This document shows, piece by piece, positions 17,366-25,431 of a stretch of 64,000 nucleotides of DNA (the stretch's first letter is position 1; each line of letters starts with the position of its first letter). Position numbers and translations under genes: made by a program. The stretch covers positions 1 through 64,000 of the forward strand of contig BOLD01000012.1 in assembly GCA_016861345.1 (NCBI GenBank). The letters are read 5' to 3'. The notes under the pieces were generated by a model, which saw nothing but the letters and a program-made list of their open reading frames with translations, had not been told where the DNA came from and searched no databases. Source of the DNA: Oligoflexia bacterium (lineage in GTDB: Bacteria > Bdellovibrionota > Bdellovibrionia > Bdellovibrionales > Bdellovibrionaceae).

Positions 17366-18943
17366 TTGAAATCCCTTCTCATCCTGACTTTACTTGCCAC
17401 TGCACTTTATTCCCAATCTGCACTTTCGGTCTCAGCTCTGCCCAAATCAAAGCCCAAACTTCTTCTCGTCCTTGTCTATGACCAGTTTCGGGCTGATTAT
17501 TTATATCGATTTAAAGATCAATTTTTACCTGCAAAAAGTGGGGGAAAAATTGGCGGCTTTCGCTATCTCATGGAAAATGGTGCCTACTTCCCAAATGCTG
17601 AATACGAGGTTCTTCAATGTATGACCTGCCCAGGGCACGCCATGATTCTGACCGGATCTTATCCTTATCAAAATAAAATTCCTTTAAATGACTTCTTTGA
17701 TCGCAAGAAAAACTCTCTAGTCTATTGCACTTTTGATGACGAGTATGCGCATTCTCCCCGAATGCTTCAGGGCTCCACAGTCGGAGATGAGCTCAAACTC
17801 ATTTCTCCTCAAAGTAAGGTCTTTGCATTAGCACTCAAAGATCGGTCAGGAATCATGCTCGGGGGAAAAACCGCAAACCTGGCTCTTTGGATGAATCAAA
17901 AAGAAATGAAGTGGGAAACAAGTGGATATTATCTCAAATCAAAACCCGATCTTTCATGGATCGATCAACTGAATAAGTCCGCAAAATACAAAAAGGGTGC
18001 TCAGTACTTGTGGCAAGCTCAGTATTCAAAACACAAATTTAATATCGTCGCTGACACAAACTCAGGAGAATTTTTTGGCACTCCCTTTGGTGGTGAAATG
18101 ACCACACAGGCTGCTTTAGCCACTCTCGAAGCCAATAAGCTTGGACAAGGGAATCAAACTGACATTTTAGCCATCAGTTTTTCGAACCACGACATGGCTG
18201 GACATCGCTACGGTCCCAATTCTCCAGAAATGGAGGAAATGACCCTTGCTGAAGATCGGCAACTTTCGGAACTCTTAACCCAGATCAATAAAAAAATCCC
18301 TGGAGGACTCAATAGTGTGGTCATCGCTCTCACCGCTGATCACGGTGTTGCCCCCATGGTTGAATATTCAAAATCGCTCGGTCTTGATGCTGGAAGAATT
18401 GATCAAAAGTCAGTTTTAGAAAAACTAAACGCCAAGCTTGATGAGCAGTTTGGAAAAGGAAAAAAGCCCCTTGCTCTGACGTACAAATCTCTTAATTTTT
18501 ACATCGACCGAGAAGAAGCCCAGCAAAGAAAACTCAACATTACAGAAATAGAAAAAGCGATGAAGGCTGAACTTCTTGCCACTGAAGGGGTCGCCCATGT
18601 TTTTACTCGAAGTGAGTACCTAGCTGGTCAACATTTGCCAGCCAATCTTGGTAAACAAATTGCTAAAAATTATATCCCAGACATCAGTGGAGATGTTGTC
18701 GTGGTACCAAAACCTTTCTGGCACGAAGTTGCCACTCCTCCTGTGAATCATCTCACAGGATATACCTATGACCGGACAGTTCCTTTGTTGATTGTTGGAG
18801 CGGCAGTCAAAGGCGGGGTCTATCCCCAAAATGTCCATGTGGTGGACTTAGCCCCAACGCTGGCAACCCTGATTGGAACGCTGGCTCCTTCTTTAAGCGA
18901 AGGCCGAGTTCTTCATGAAATTTTAGACACGAAAGTAAAATGA
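17366..18943 (+). CDS. Exported PafA-like alkaline phosphatase / phosphodiesterase
   Basis: This 525-residue periplasmic hydrolase belongs to the alkaline phosphatase superfamily. The TTG start at 17366 is chosen because AAGGAGT ends 5 nt before it and a signal peptide (LLILTLLATALYSQSALS) follows at once. The longer frame from 17321 would lie inside nadB. Metal-ligand and active-site elements are visible: D39 in VYDQFRADY, the probable nucleophile T87 in MTCPGHAMILTGSYP, K158 and R160 in ALKDRSG (the PafA-type phosphate-binding pair), NHDMAGHRYGP, TADHGVAP and a late VNHLTG His. Phosphate scavenging is likely. Confidence 0.88.
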   Translation: MKSLLILTLLATALYSQSALSVSALPKSKPKLLLVLVYDQFRADYLYRFKDQFLPAKSGGKIGGFRYLMENGAYFPNAEYEVLQCMTCPGHAMILTGSYPYQNKIPLNDFFDRKKNSLVYCTFDDEYAHSPRMLQGSTVGDELKLISPQSKVFALALKDRSGIMLGGKTANLALWMNQKEMKWETSGYYLKSKPDLSWIDQLNKSAKYKKGAQYLWQAQYSKHKFNIVADTNSGEFFGTPFGGEMTTQAALATLEANKLGQGNQTDILAISFSNHDMAGHRYGPNSPEMEEMTLAEDRQLSELLTQINKKIPGGLNSVVIALTADHGVAPMVEYSKSLGLDAGRIDQKSVLEKLNAKLDEQFGKGKKPLALTYKSLNFYIDREEAQQRKLNITEIEKAMKAELLATEGVAHVFTRSEYLAGQHLPANLGKQIAKNYIPDISGDVVVVPKPFWHEVATPPVNHLTGYTYDRTVPLLIVGAAVKGGVYPQNVHVVDLAPTLATLIGTLAPSLSEGRVLHEILDTKVK

Positions 18944-19557
18944 AACCCGAGTATTGGAACCAGGCAATCAAGGATTTAAGTCGTAAAGACCCTGTGATGA
19001 AAAAGCTCATTGCCTCTTACAGGGGTGAAACCTTGAGATCACGTGGCAACGCCTTTGAAACCTTAGCCAGATCTATCGTGGGCCAGCAGATTTCAGTCAA
19101 AGCTGCCGACAGCGTTTGGAAAAGAGTTCTTGCCGAATGCAAAAAGGTAACCCCTTTGATTGTTGAAAAGAAAACTTTTGACCAACTGAGAGCCTGCGGT
19201 CTTTCGGAAAGAAAAGTGATTTATATAAAAGACCTAGCCCACCACTTTCTTGAGAAGAAAATTCTTCCTCACGGCTGGCCTCACCACACAGATGAGGAAA
19301 TCATTGATCAGTTAGTTGCCGTCAAAGGTATCGGTCGCTGGACAGCGGAAATGTTTCTCATTTTTCATTTAATGAGACCCAACGTTTTTCCTGATGCTGA
19401 TCTTGGTCTGCAGAAAGCAATCGCTTTGAATTACAAAGTCAGATATCCTCTATCCCCGGCCAACCTAAAAAAATTTCGCAAGCTCTATTCTCCCTGGGCC
19501 AGCGTGGCTGTTTGGTATCTTTGGCGATCCCTTGATCCTATTCCCGTTGAATACTAA
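18940..19557 (+). CDS. DNA-3-methyladenine glycosylase, AlkA-like HhH-GPD protein
   Basis: This 205-residue base-excision repair glycosylase has the helix-hairpin-helix LVAVKGIGRWTAEMFLIF followed by the catalytic Asp in NVFPDADLG. The upstream segment FETLARSIVGQQISVKAA is the conserved family block. It removes alkylated purines from DNA. It lacks the N-terminal domain of E. coli AlkA and is the compact form. The start overlaps the phosphatase stop as ATGA. Confidence 0.9.
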   Translation: MKPEYWNQAIKDLSRKDPVMKKLIASYRGETLRSRGNAFETLARSIVGQQISVKAADSVWKRVLAECKKVTPLIVEKKTFDQLRACGLSERKVIYIKDLAHHFLEKKILPHGWPHHTDEEIIDQLVAVKGIGRWTAEMFLIFHLMRPNVFPDADLGLQKAIALNYKVRYPLSPANLKKFRKLYSPWASVAVWYLWRSLDPIPVEY

Positions 19558-19637
19558 GATGATACGCCTGACCAAGGGCTGGTTATAGACTTGACCCTCT
19601 CTGAGAATATTTAGATCATGAGCTTGGAGAGAAAAAA

Positions 19638-20234
19638 ATGAAACCTATCTTTGCCTTAATTTTAGTTTCAGCAACGCTCTTTGGATGCGCTAGCCAATAC
19701 CAAAATCCCAGTTTAAATCTGCGCCCTGAATCGGATTATTATTCCAGCGTTGAAAAAAACACTGCAAAAAAACAAATCTATGATGGATTCATGAATACTT
19801 TGGATGCTTCTGCGACTTTGATGACATCTGATCTTCAAAGGCTGCAGGTTGATCAAAATGCCCGCATCTATCAGTGGAACCAAGATCAATACAATAATGA
19901 AAAATCAAAAGTTGAATCCGAAATGACAAAATCAACTGAAGTTTTCTTAAGCTTTTTTGTTCCCGAAAGAAAACATGACGATCTACATAAAGCTTCAACA
20001 AAATGGAAGATCTTTCTCGACGCCGCCGGAAAACGGGTTGAAGGAAAAGCGACAAAAATGAAGATCCTCTTAGCTGAAGCCCAGACCCTTTACCCCCACC
20101 ACACGCGCTGGGGAACTCCGTACAAGTTATCTTTTCCTATTCCCACTTCTTTAACTGAGAATGGAAATGCAAAAGTAACTCTCACAGGGCCTGTGGGTTC
20201 AACGACATTTGAATTTCAAAAACTGATCCCCTAG
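19638..20234 (+). CDS. Small lipoprotein of unknown function, 3' end inside an IS terminal repeat
   Basis: This 198-residue protein has a signal peptide ending in the lipobox TLFGC. The rest is helical and highly charged (residues about 50-130) and closes with a strand-rich tail. I do not recognise a family. The final codons KLIP and the TAG stop at 20232-20234 lie within the left inverted repeat of the adjacent insertion sequence, so the natural C-terminus may have been altered by the insertion. It is the last gene of the nadB group. Confidence 0.75.
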   Translation: MKPIFALILVSATLFGCASQYQNPSLNLRPESDYYSSVEKNTAKKQIYDGFMNTLDASATLMTSDLQRLQVDQNARIYQWNQDQYNNEKSKVESEMTKSTEVFLSFFVPERKHDDLHKASTKWKIFLDAAGKRVEGKATKMKILLAEAQTLYPHHTRWGTPYKLSFPIPTSLTENGNAKVTLTGPVGSTTFEFQKLIP

Positions 20235-20262
20235 ATTGTACTTTTCCCAGCTTTTTCTGATC
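20218..20262 (+). repeat. Left terminal inverted repeat of the IS
   Basis: The 45-base arm runs from aaaaactgatcccc through gattgtacttttccc to agctttttctgatc. Compared with the reversed right end it differs only at t/c (20232), one extra c in the ccc run, and g/a near the inner end. The TAG stop of the upstream lipoprotein lies inside it. A related GATCCCCTTGATT lies a little further in (about 20265-20275), possibly a second transposase-binding site. Confidence 0.8.
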
Positions 20263-20363
20263 GGATCCCCTTGATTTCTTTCCGGATTGCGGACTGATTC
20301 AGACTTATACCCAAAATAAAGTGCAGCTTCTATTGGCCTGATCCTTGCCCTTCCCCTGTCTTC

Positions 20364-21236
20364 ATGAGCTTTATTCCAAGACTTTGCCCTGATCCCAACT
20401 GCTCCTATCACACCATTCGCGGTGGAGTTTTTCATCGAAAAGGCTATTTTAAAATCAAAAGAACCCACCAAGTGATTCGACGGTTTCAGTGCACTCATTG
20501 CAAAAAAACATTCTCCTCTCGAACATTTAAATCCGACTTTAAACACAAAAAAATGGACCTCAATCACACACTCCAGAAACTTCTCATCGAGGGCAACTCG
20601 ATCCGAGCCTGCAGCCGCATCCTGAAAATGACTTATAAAAACACGTACAACAAATTTCTTTGGCTCATTGAGCAGGCTCGAGTTCAAAAATACAACCTTC
20701 CGCTCAGCGCTCAAACTTTGTACTTTGACGAGATGGAGACCATTCATCACACCAAGTGCAAACCCCTCTCAATTGGACTTATGGTGAATGAATCATATCA
20801 AATTTTGGGTGTGCAAGTATCTGAAATGCCTGCAAAAGGTCGACTGGCTGCATTTTCGGTACTGAAATACGGCCCTCGCAAAGATGATCGAGAGTCGGGA
20901 CTAAATGAGTTATTTCAAACGGTAAAAAATCAGCTACAAGATACTCCGAAAGAAATAAAATCTGATGCCAAATCAAGTTATCGAAAGTTTGTGGAAAAAT
21001 ATTATCCAGAATCTAATTATGAAACTTACAATCGGGCGAATAAGGAAAAGCATCGTGATCGGCTGCATGAGAAAATGCAGAAGAAAAAGTACGATCCGCT
21101 GTTTGCATTAAATCAGCGCTGTGCCAAGTTAAGATGTGATATCCGGCGACTGACTCGTCGGAGTTGGTGTACAACAAAGAAGATAGAAAATCTTCAAGGT
21201 CATTTGGATCTGTATATGGTTAGTCAGTTCATTTAA
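20364..21236 (+). CDS. IS1-like DDE transposase
   Basis: This 290-residue transposase has an N-terminal zinc-ribbon and helix-turn-helix part: CPDPNC at about residues 8-13, CTHCKKTF near 53-60, then EGNSIRACSRILKMTYKNTY. The catalytic region has YFDEMET for the first Asp, EIKSDAKSSY for the second, and the C-terminal block RRLTRRSWCTTKKIENL for the Glu, the arrangement of IS1-type DDE transposases fused into one frame. No ribosome site precedes the ATG and the frame is open about 65 bases upstream without another good start. The reading frame is intact, so the element may still be active. Confidence 0.82.
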   Translation: MSFIPRLCPDPNCSYHTIRGGVFHRKGYFKIKRTHQVIRRFQCTHCKKTFSSRTFKSDFKHKKMDLNHTLQKLLIEGNSIRACSRILKMTYKNTYNKFLWLIEQARVQKYNLPLSAQTLYFDEMETIHHTKCKPLSIGLMVNESYQILGVQVSEMPAKGRLAAFSVLKYGPRKDDRESGLNELFQTVKNQLQDTPKEIKSDAKSSYRKFVEKYYPESNYETYNRANKEKHRDRLHEKMQKKKYDPLFALNQRCAKLRCDIRRLTRRSWCTTKKIENLQGHLDLYMVSQFI

Positions 21237-21295
21237 TAATTTAAAAACAAAAGAGTGATTTGGAATACGTGATCCTCTTCAGATGAGGTGAGCTT

Positions 21296-21339
21296 GATTA
21301 GAAAAAGCTGGAAAAGTACAATCTGGGGGATCAGTTTTT
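21296..21339 (+). repeat. Right terminal inverted repeat of the IS
   Basis: This 44-base arm is the reverse complement of the left repeat apart from two substitutions and one missing base. Its outer end overlaps the first two bases of the stop codon of the RNase H gene, which reads toward the element. Confidence 0.8.
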
Positions 21340-22087
21340 ATTCTTTAATCTCGGTATTTACTGAAAGTCCCCAGTCAGCAAGAATTTTCCCTTCATCCGA
21401 AGCGGACATGGCTTTTTTAAACTTTGCCCCCGATTGACCTTTCACCCGTCTTTCGCAAGACGCCCAATCCGAATGTCGGTACACAATCCCGCCCACCTGA
21501 CTAAGATAAGAATAGGCCTGCTTCTTTTCTGTTTTTGGCTTCATCTCTGGAAGTTCTGTATTCTCGGGTAAATCATAAATAGGAATGGAATATTGAAGTA
21601 AGGGTCCCTCGTACAAGGGCACATATTTTTTTTGCGAGAATGCCACTGCGATTTCATCACATCGTTCATTGCCCGGAGTGCCTATATGGCCTCGAGAGTA
21701 GAGCCATTCAATTTTTCCCTCTGAGCCCCGCTCCATCACCAATTGAAAAAGATGCTCCCACATTTCTTTATTGGCGACAGCCTGGCCTTCGCCATTGACC
21801 CAACCTTTTTTACGCCAGCCCCAAATCCACTGGGTAATTCCACGAATGACGTAAGTTGAATCCGTGTAAAGAAAAACTTTTTCTTTTCGATTTCGAATCA
21901 ATTTTAATGCTGAAATGGTCGCCAGCATCTCCATACGATTATTCGTGGTCTCATCATCCCGTCCACCAAGCTCTTTCACTTCTCCCTCTGGAGTCACCAC
22001 CACAGCCCCCCACCCACCAGGGCCTGGGTTCCCTGAACAGGCACCATCAGTAAAAATCAAAATGCTTTTCAAAACTTCGGCCTTCAT
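21338..22087 (-). CDS. rnhA: Ribonuclease HI with C-terminal viroplasmin-type domain
   Basis: This 249-residue protein has a complete RNase HI domain at residues about 9-150: FTDGACSGNPGPGGWG, NNRMEMLATI, LYTDSTYVI and SRGHIGTPGNERCDEIA supply the four acidic catalytic residues. It degrades RNA in RNA-DNA hybrids. The last 60 residues (YSYLSQVGGIVYRHSDWASC, then RVKGQSGAKFKKAMS) match the hybrid-binding Cauli_VI/viroplasmin fold, which in eukaryotic RNase H1 sits at the N-terminus. The ATG at 22087 is preferred over the TTG one codon earlier because it overlaps the arfB stop. The stop codon overlaps the IS right end. Confidence 0.93.
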   Translation of the reverse strand: MKAEVLKSILIFTDGACSGNPGPGGWGAVVVTPEGEVKELGGRDDETTNNRMEMLATISALKLIRNRKEKVFLYTDSTYVIRGITQWIWGWRKKGWVNGEGQAVANKEMWEHLFQLVMERGSEGKIEWLYSRGHIGTPGNERCDEIAVAFSQKKYVPLYEGPLLQYSIPIYDLPENTELPEMKPKTEKKQAYSYLSQVGGIVYRHSDWASCERRVKGQSGAKFKKAMSASDEGKILADWGLSVNTEIKE

Positions 22088-22491
22088 CAATCAAATCCTT
22101 TTCGGCGAAGTTCTTTTTTTGCTGAGTGTTTTGATTTTGATTCAAGACGTTTTCGCTTGGATGATTTAGTGGGCTTGGTCTTTAATCTTTTCTTCGGCAC
22201 GTGCAAGGCCATTCTTAAGAGGGAAATGAGTTTTTCATTCGCATTTTGTTTGTTCATCAAGCGATCACGAAATTCAAGACTTTTTAAAACCACTTCACCT
22301 TCTTGATTAAGCTTATTTTGCAGTTTTTCAAACAAAAGACTTTTTTGTTGATCAGAAAAAACTTTTGTTTTAGTCAGTGACCAACGCAAAACGACCGCAG
22401 TTTCAGTCTTATTCACATGCTGTCCACCCGGGCCACTAGCTCGGGTGAATTCATACTGAATTTCATCTAGAATTTTATGCGCCCAGGTCAT
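22087..22491 (-). CDS. arfB: Peptidyl-tRNA hydrolase for ribosome rescue
   Basis: This 134-residue protein belongs to the ArfB/YaeJ family, which releases peptides from stalled ribosomes. The release-factor GGQ motif lies in TRASGPGGQHVNKTETAVVL, and the C-terminal tail is strongly basic (KKRLKTKPTKSSKRKRLESK), as needed to enter the empty mRNA channel. There is no stop-codon recognition domain. It is the first gene of a two-gene unit with rnhA (overlap TGATG). Confidence 0.92.
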   Translation of the reverse strand: MTWAHKILDEIQYEFTRASGPGGQHVNKTETAVVLRWSLTKTKVFSDQQKSLLFEKLQNKLNQEGEVVLKSLEFRDRLMNKQNANEKLISLLRMALHVPKKRLKTKPTKSSKRKRLESKSKHSAKKELRRKGFD

Positions 22492-22560
22492 GGGTTTAAT
22501 TAAAGCTATTCTGAAGATGAAGTCAAAACATTAGTCCAATAAGAGACTTAAGACATCAGT

Positions 22561-22606
22561 CGGGATTCATCCCGGCCTCATTGCCAAGCCCCCTCTCAGC
22601 AATGAG
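22561..22606 (+). promoter_or_regulatory. Two hairpins in the leader of the 22641 lipoprotein gene
   Basis: The first arm cggga (22561-22565) pairs with tcccg (22570-22574) over a 4-base loop. The second arm ctcattgc (22577-22584) pairs perfectly with gcaatgag (22599-22606). Both lie between 35 and 80 nt upstream of an AAGGAG ribosome site. They could be a leader structure or an upstream terminator remnant, although no U-tract follows. Confidence 0.35.
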
Positions 22607-22640
22607 ATAATAACCACTCAACAAAAACAAGGAGCTCTCT

Positions 22641-23750
22641 ATGAAATGGATGTCATTTATCGCAATCCCAGCGCTGGTAATCGGTCTGATGAGTTGCAGT
22701 AAAAAGAAGGATGAGCCGGCGACTGCATCGACAAATATCACAACAACAATCTCATCAAACCTTTCCACCGTGTCAGCAGGTTTCGCACCAGCATCGTTAG
22801 CCGTTTCACCATCTGTTCAATTTTCATCACTACGTGAAAATATGGAGATAAGCAGCGGTGGCCCCTGTGGAACAGCAAGCTTTTTTGATTGCCAAGCTAT
22901 TCTCGTCCGTCTGTATCTCACTATGGCCAAACAATTTGTGGACATGACGAATCAAGTAATTGCAGGTGTTGGCTCAGGTCTTGGGCAACTTGCTGATGGG
23001 GCAAGCGGATCAGCCGCCTCGGGCGATGGATACACATTTCACTATAACAAAACAGACGCCAATAATTTTGCTATTCTTGGCATTAAGGACTCTAGCTCAC
23101 AACCTGGAATTTATTTAAATGTGAGCTCAACCGTCTACACTCTTAAAGTTGATACAGCTCAAATGGATTCCAATGGCAGTACTGCCAAAGTGTCTGCGGT
23201 AATCAACTACACAGATGCAAGCACTTGGTCCATCGATATGATGATCGATAATCCAACCTGCGATGCAAATGACGTGGAAGCTCCGTCAAAAATCAAAATT
23301 AAACTCTCTAAGGCAAGCGGACTGTGGACTGGAAAGGCCATGATGTATCATCCGCGCTGGGCAAATGCAGGCACTCCGACATGCGCGACCACTCCTTCGG
23401 CAAGCACCAGTGTCGCTCTTTATACGGACTTTGTCGGAAATGACTCCGCCGCAAAGGCCTCTGTATATCTGATCCCCGTTGATCAAGCCGGCACAACTTA
23501 TTCATCTTATGGCTTAGATAACTTCTGCAATAACTTCGGATCTGTTTGCTCAGGTGGAATGAGTGGCGTGATGACCAACTATCCGAACCCCTTCTGCGCA
23601 ACATCTTCGGGATCAACATTTAACTCAACTTGCTCAAGCGTTGATGCAACCGTTGCCGCTGCCTCTTACAGTGCTGCAAGCAACTGGACAGCTCCCGCGA
23701 CTTACGTAAGCGAGTCTGTTACTCTTCCATCTTCTCTTTCAATTGAATAA
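22641..23750 (+). CDS. Exported lipoprotein of unknown function
   Basis: This 369-residue protein has a signal peptide with lipobox GLMSC followed by a charged SKKKDE stretch. The mature part is Ser/Ala/Thr-rich and largely beta-type, with paired cysteines (GPCGTASFFDC, NPTCDAND, NNFGSVCSGG) suggesting periplasmic disulfides. Residues about 130-250 read like a modified lipid-binding or LolA-like sheet, but this resemblance is weak and I do not assign a family. AAGGAG precedes the ATG at good spacing. Confidence 0.75.
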   Translation: MKWMSFIAIPALVIGLMSCSKKKDEPATASTNITTTISSNLSTVSAGFAPASLAVSPSVQFSSLRENMEISSGGPCGTASFFDCQAILVRLYLTMAKQFVDMTNQVIAGVGSGLGQLADGASGSAASGDGYTFHYNKTDANNFAILGIKDSSSQPGIYLNVSSTVYTLKVDTAQMDSNGSTAKVSAVINYTDASTWSIDMMIDNPTCDANDVEAPSKIKIKLSKASGLWTGKAMMYHPRWANAGTPTCATTPSASTSVALYTDFVGNDSAAKASVYLIPVDQAGTTYSSYGLDNFCNNFGSVCSGGMSGVMTNYPNPFCATSSGSTFNSTCSSVDATVAAASYSAASNWTAPATYVSESVTLPSSLSIE

Positions 23751-23771
23751 GAAATTGTTTCCGCAATAGAA

Positions 23772-23803
23772 AAACGAGGGCATTTGCCCTCGTTTATTCT
23801 TTC
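23772..23803 (+). terminator. Bidirectional rho-independent terminator
   Basis: A perfect 10-bp stem, aaacgagggc (23772-23781) with gccctcgttt (23786-23795), carries a 4-base loop and has A-rich and T-rich flanks on its two sides. It lies between two convergent genes and should serve both. Confidence 0.85.
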
Positions 23804-24306
23804 TATTTTCGCAAGTCACTGCACCAGATAATTTTGTCCTTGCCTTGAGGAATTCCAAAGCTCCCATCAGAGTTATGTCCCACATAAAGACCCCCTTGAT
23901 CAAAGTAATCAGCCACTGGATTATCGCCAGGATAAGACAGAACTTCGAGGTAGATTTCACCGGAAACAGATGATTGATAAGTATTCAGATAAAGTTCACT
24001 CCACTGAAGCTCGCCCCCTTTTTTGAAAAGGTCTTGAACCTCTCTCAGTGATAATATTTTTTTCTTCACACCCAACTGTGAGATCAAGTAACGATTTACA
24101 AGCTGCAATTGAAGCTTAGAGAGAGTAGCTACCTTTGCAACATTAAGTGATTGCATTTCATTTAATAACTCTTGGCTGACGGGCTCATCTTTTCCTTCGA
24201 CATAGACCGGATCCATCGAACAAATGTCTTGAATTTGTGTTGGTGTTGGCAGAGCGAAAGCTCCGAAGCAAAATCCGACAATCAATAAACTTGATATGAT
24301 TTTCAT
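23803..24306 (-). CDS. Exported protein of unknown function
   Basis: This 167-residue protein has a clean Sec signal peptide (SLLIVGFCFGAFALP). The mature part contains two cysteines, DICSMDP near the start and IIWCSDL at the end, probably joined in the periplasm. The C-terminal half includes SSVSGEIYLEVLSYPGDNP and VADYFDQGGLYVG. No family is recognised. GAGGAG precedes the ATG. Confidence 0.7.
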   Translation of the reverse strand: MKIISSLLIVGFCFGAFALPTPTQIQDICSMDPVYVEGKDEPVSQELLNEMQSLNVAKVATLSKLQLQLVNRYLISQLGVKKKILSLREVQDLFKKGGELQWSELYLNTYQSSVSGEIYLEVLSYPGDNPVADYFDQGGLYVGHNSDGSFGIPQGKDKIIWCSDLRK

Positions 24307-24513
24307 AAAATCTCCTCGTGAATGAGGCTGCTTTTAGCATCCCTTCAGGGCATAAATCCAACTCATGAGTTGCATCTTGTTATGCATCCCATAACGTGAA
24401 AAACCGACAATTCTTGCCCCTGTCAAAACAATAAACACCTCTAAACGTACCACCTCCCTTTAAATTTGAGCTGTCTCATACTGAGATCGGCACAAACCCT
24501 GCTCCTATCCTGT

Positions 24514-24553
24514 CGACCCCCTTTCTTTGGGGAAAGGGGTCCTATTAAAGGAG
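24514..24553 (+). promoter_or_regulatory. Strong hairpin next to the ribosome site of the 24560 gene
   Basis: The arm gaccccctttc (24515-24525) pairs with gaaaggggtc (24532-24541) as ten base pairs with one bulged c and a 6-base loop. The AAAGGAG ribosome site follows at 24547-24553, only 5 nt after the stem. This is a candidate translational control or mRNA-stabilising element. Confidence 0.45.
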
Positions 24554-24559
24554 TGCCCA

Positions 24560-25402
24560 GTGCTTCGGAAATTTGCTTCAACAGGATTAGCAGTCTGCCT
24601 AGTATGGACGTCCTTCGCCTTTGGCGATACAGACTCTACCGCACCCGCTGCTTTAAGCACTTCAGTCAAACGCTTTTCATTAGCAACGACACTGTCTCGG
24701 TCAAATTCCCTTTACAATCGCCAAGATGGATCGGAGCAAGCTTCTTGGGACCTGAGTATTTCTCCCTCTTATAAAATCACCAAGGACATTTCACTATTTG
24801 CCGTTGTCGATGGAAGCCAAGATATCAAAGCTGAAGAGGCCGATTTCGGCAGAGGAGTTCTTGGCCTACGTAAGAAAAATATTTCCATTTTCAATGAAAG
24901 AACAAACCTAAGCCCCTCGATCAGCTTAGGATTTCCCGTCAGCAAGGCAGCTAAAGCGGGCTCGCTACAATCAACCTTATCCGCAGGACTGCGAATTGAT
25001 TCCGCCCCTGGCTCACTGATTTGGAAGAGATTCAGCTTGGGTGGAGCCCTAGGACTAACTCGCAATTTTCATCAATATGATACTGCTATTTCTGGCCGCG
25101 TGAACACACAGTACAGCTCAAATCAAAGCATCGATATGAGCTGGGCCTTCAGTGACACTTTCAGTTTAAGTATCTCAGCTCTTCACTATGACACACTTTC
25201 TTATCAAGGAACTCACAACGATTACTACTCACACTCGCAAGAGCTTGGCATTTCTCTATCTGAAAAAGCTTCTTTTGCAGTGGGGCACCAATACGGAAGC
25301 CCCTTTGTTTCAACACTGAAATCAAATGGACAAGACTTAAACATCACCCTGATGGATGAGACGAATTCATTTATTTATGGACAAGTGACTTTGACTTACT
25401 AG
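24560..25402 (+). CDS. Outer-membrane beta-barrel-like exported protein
   Basis: This 280-residue protein starts at GTG, supported by AAAGGAG six bases upstream; the longer frame would begin at a TTG inside a hairpin. A signal peptide (LAVCLVWTSFAFG) is followed by amphipathic strands typical of a barrel (WDLSISPSYKITKDISLFAV, SLSISALHYDTLSYQG) and a last strand FIYGQVTLTY with a terminal aromatic residue. The cargo is unknown. It precedes the large metalloprotease gene by 29 nt and is probably co-transcribed with it. Confidence 0.75.
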   Translation: MLRKFASTGLAVCLVWTSFAFGDTDSTAPAALSTSVKRFSLATTLSRSNSLYNRQDGSEQASWDLSISPSYKITKDISLFAVVDGSQDIKAEEADFGRGVLGLRKKNISIFNERTNLSPSISLGFPVSKAAKAGSLQSTLSAGLRIDSAPGSLIWKRFSLGGALGLTRNFHQYDTAISGRVNTQYSSNQSIDMSWAFSDTFSLSISALHYDTLSYQGTHNDYYSHSQELGISLSEKASFAVGHQYGSPFVSTLKSNGQDLNITLMDETNSFIYGQVTLTY

Positions 25403-25431
25403 GACTAAAGGACACAGTGAAAGGAATAACT

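Larger units (their letters stand above)
20218..21339 (+). mobile_element. IS1-like insertion sequence with long inverted ends
   Basis: This roughly 1.12-kb element consists of one transposase gene between two nearly identical inverted repeats (20218-20262 and 21296-21339). The repeats differ at two bases and one single-base gap. No direct target duplication was found by eye on either side. The element sits exactly between two convergent genes, and its ends supply stop codons to both. Confidence 0.75.

Noticed and set aside
20200-21360. Target-site duplication around the IS
   Set aside because: Flanks next to the repeats (ttgaatttc and attctttaa) do not match at 8-9 bases or at shifted boundaries, so none is claimed.
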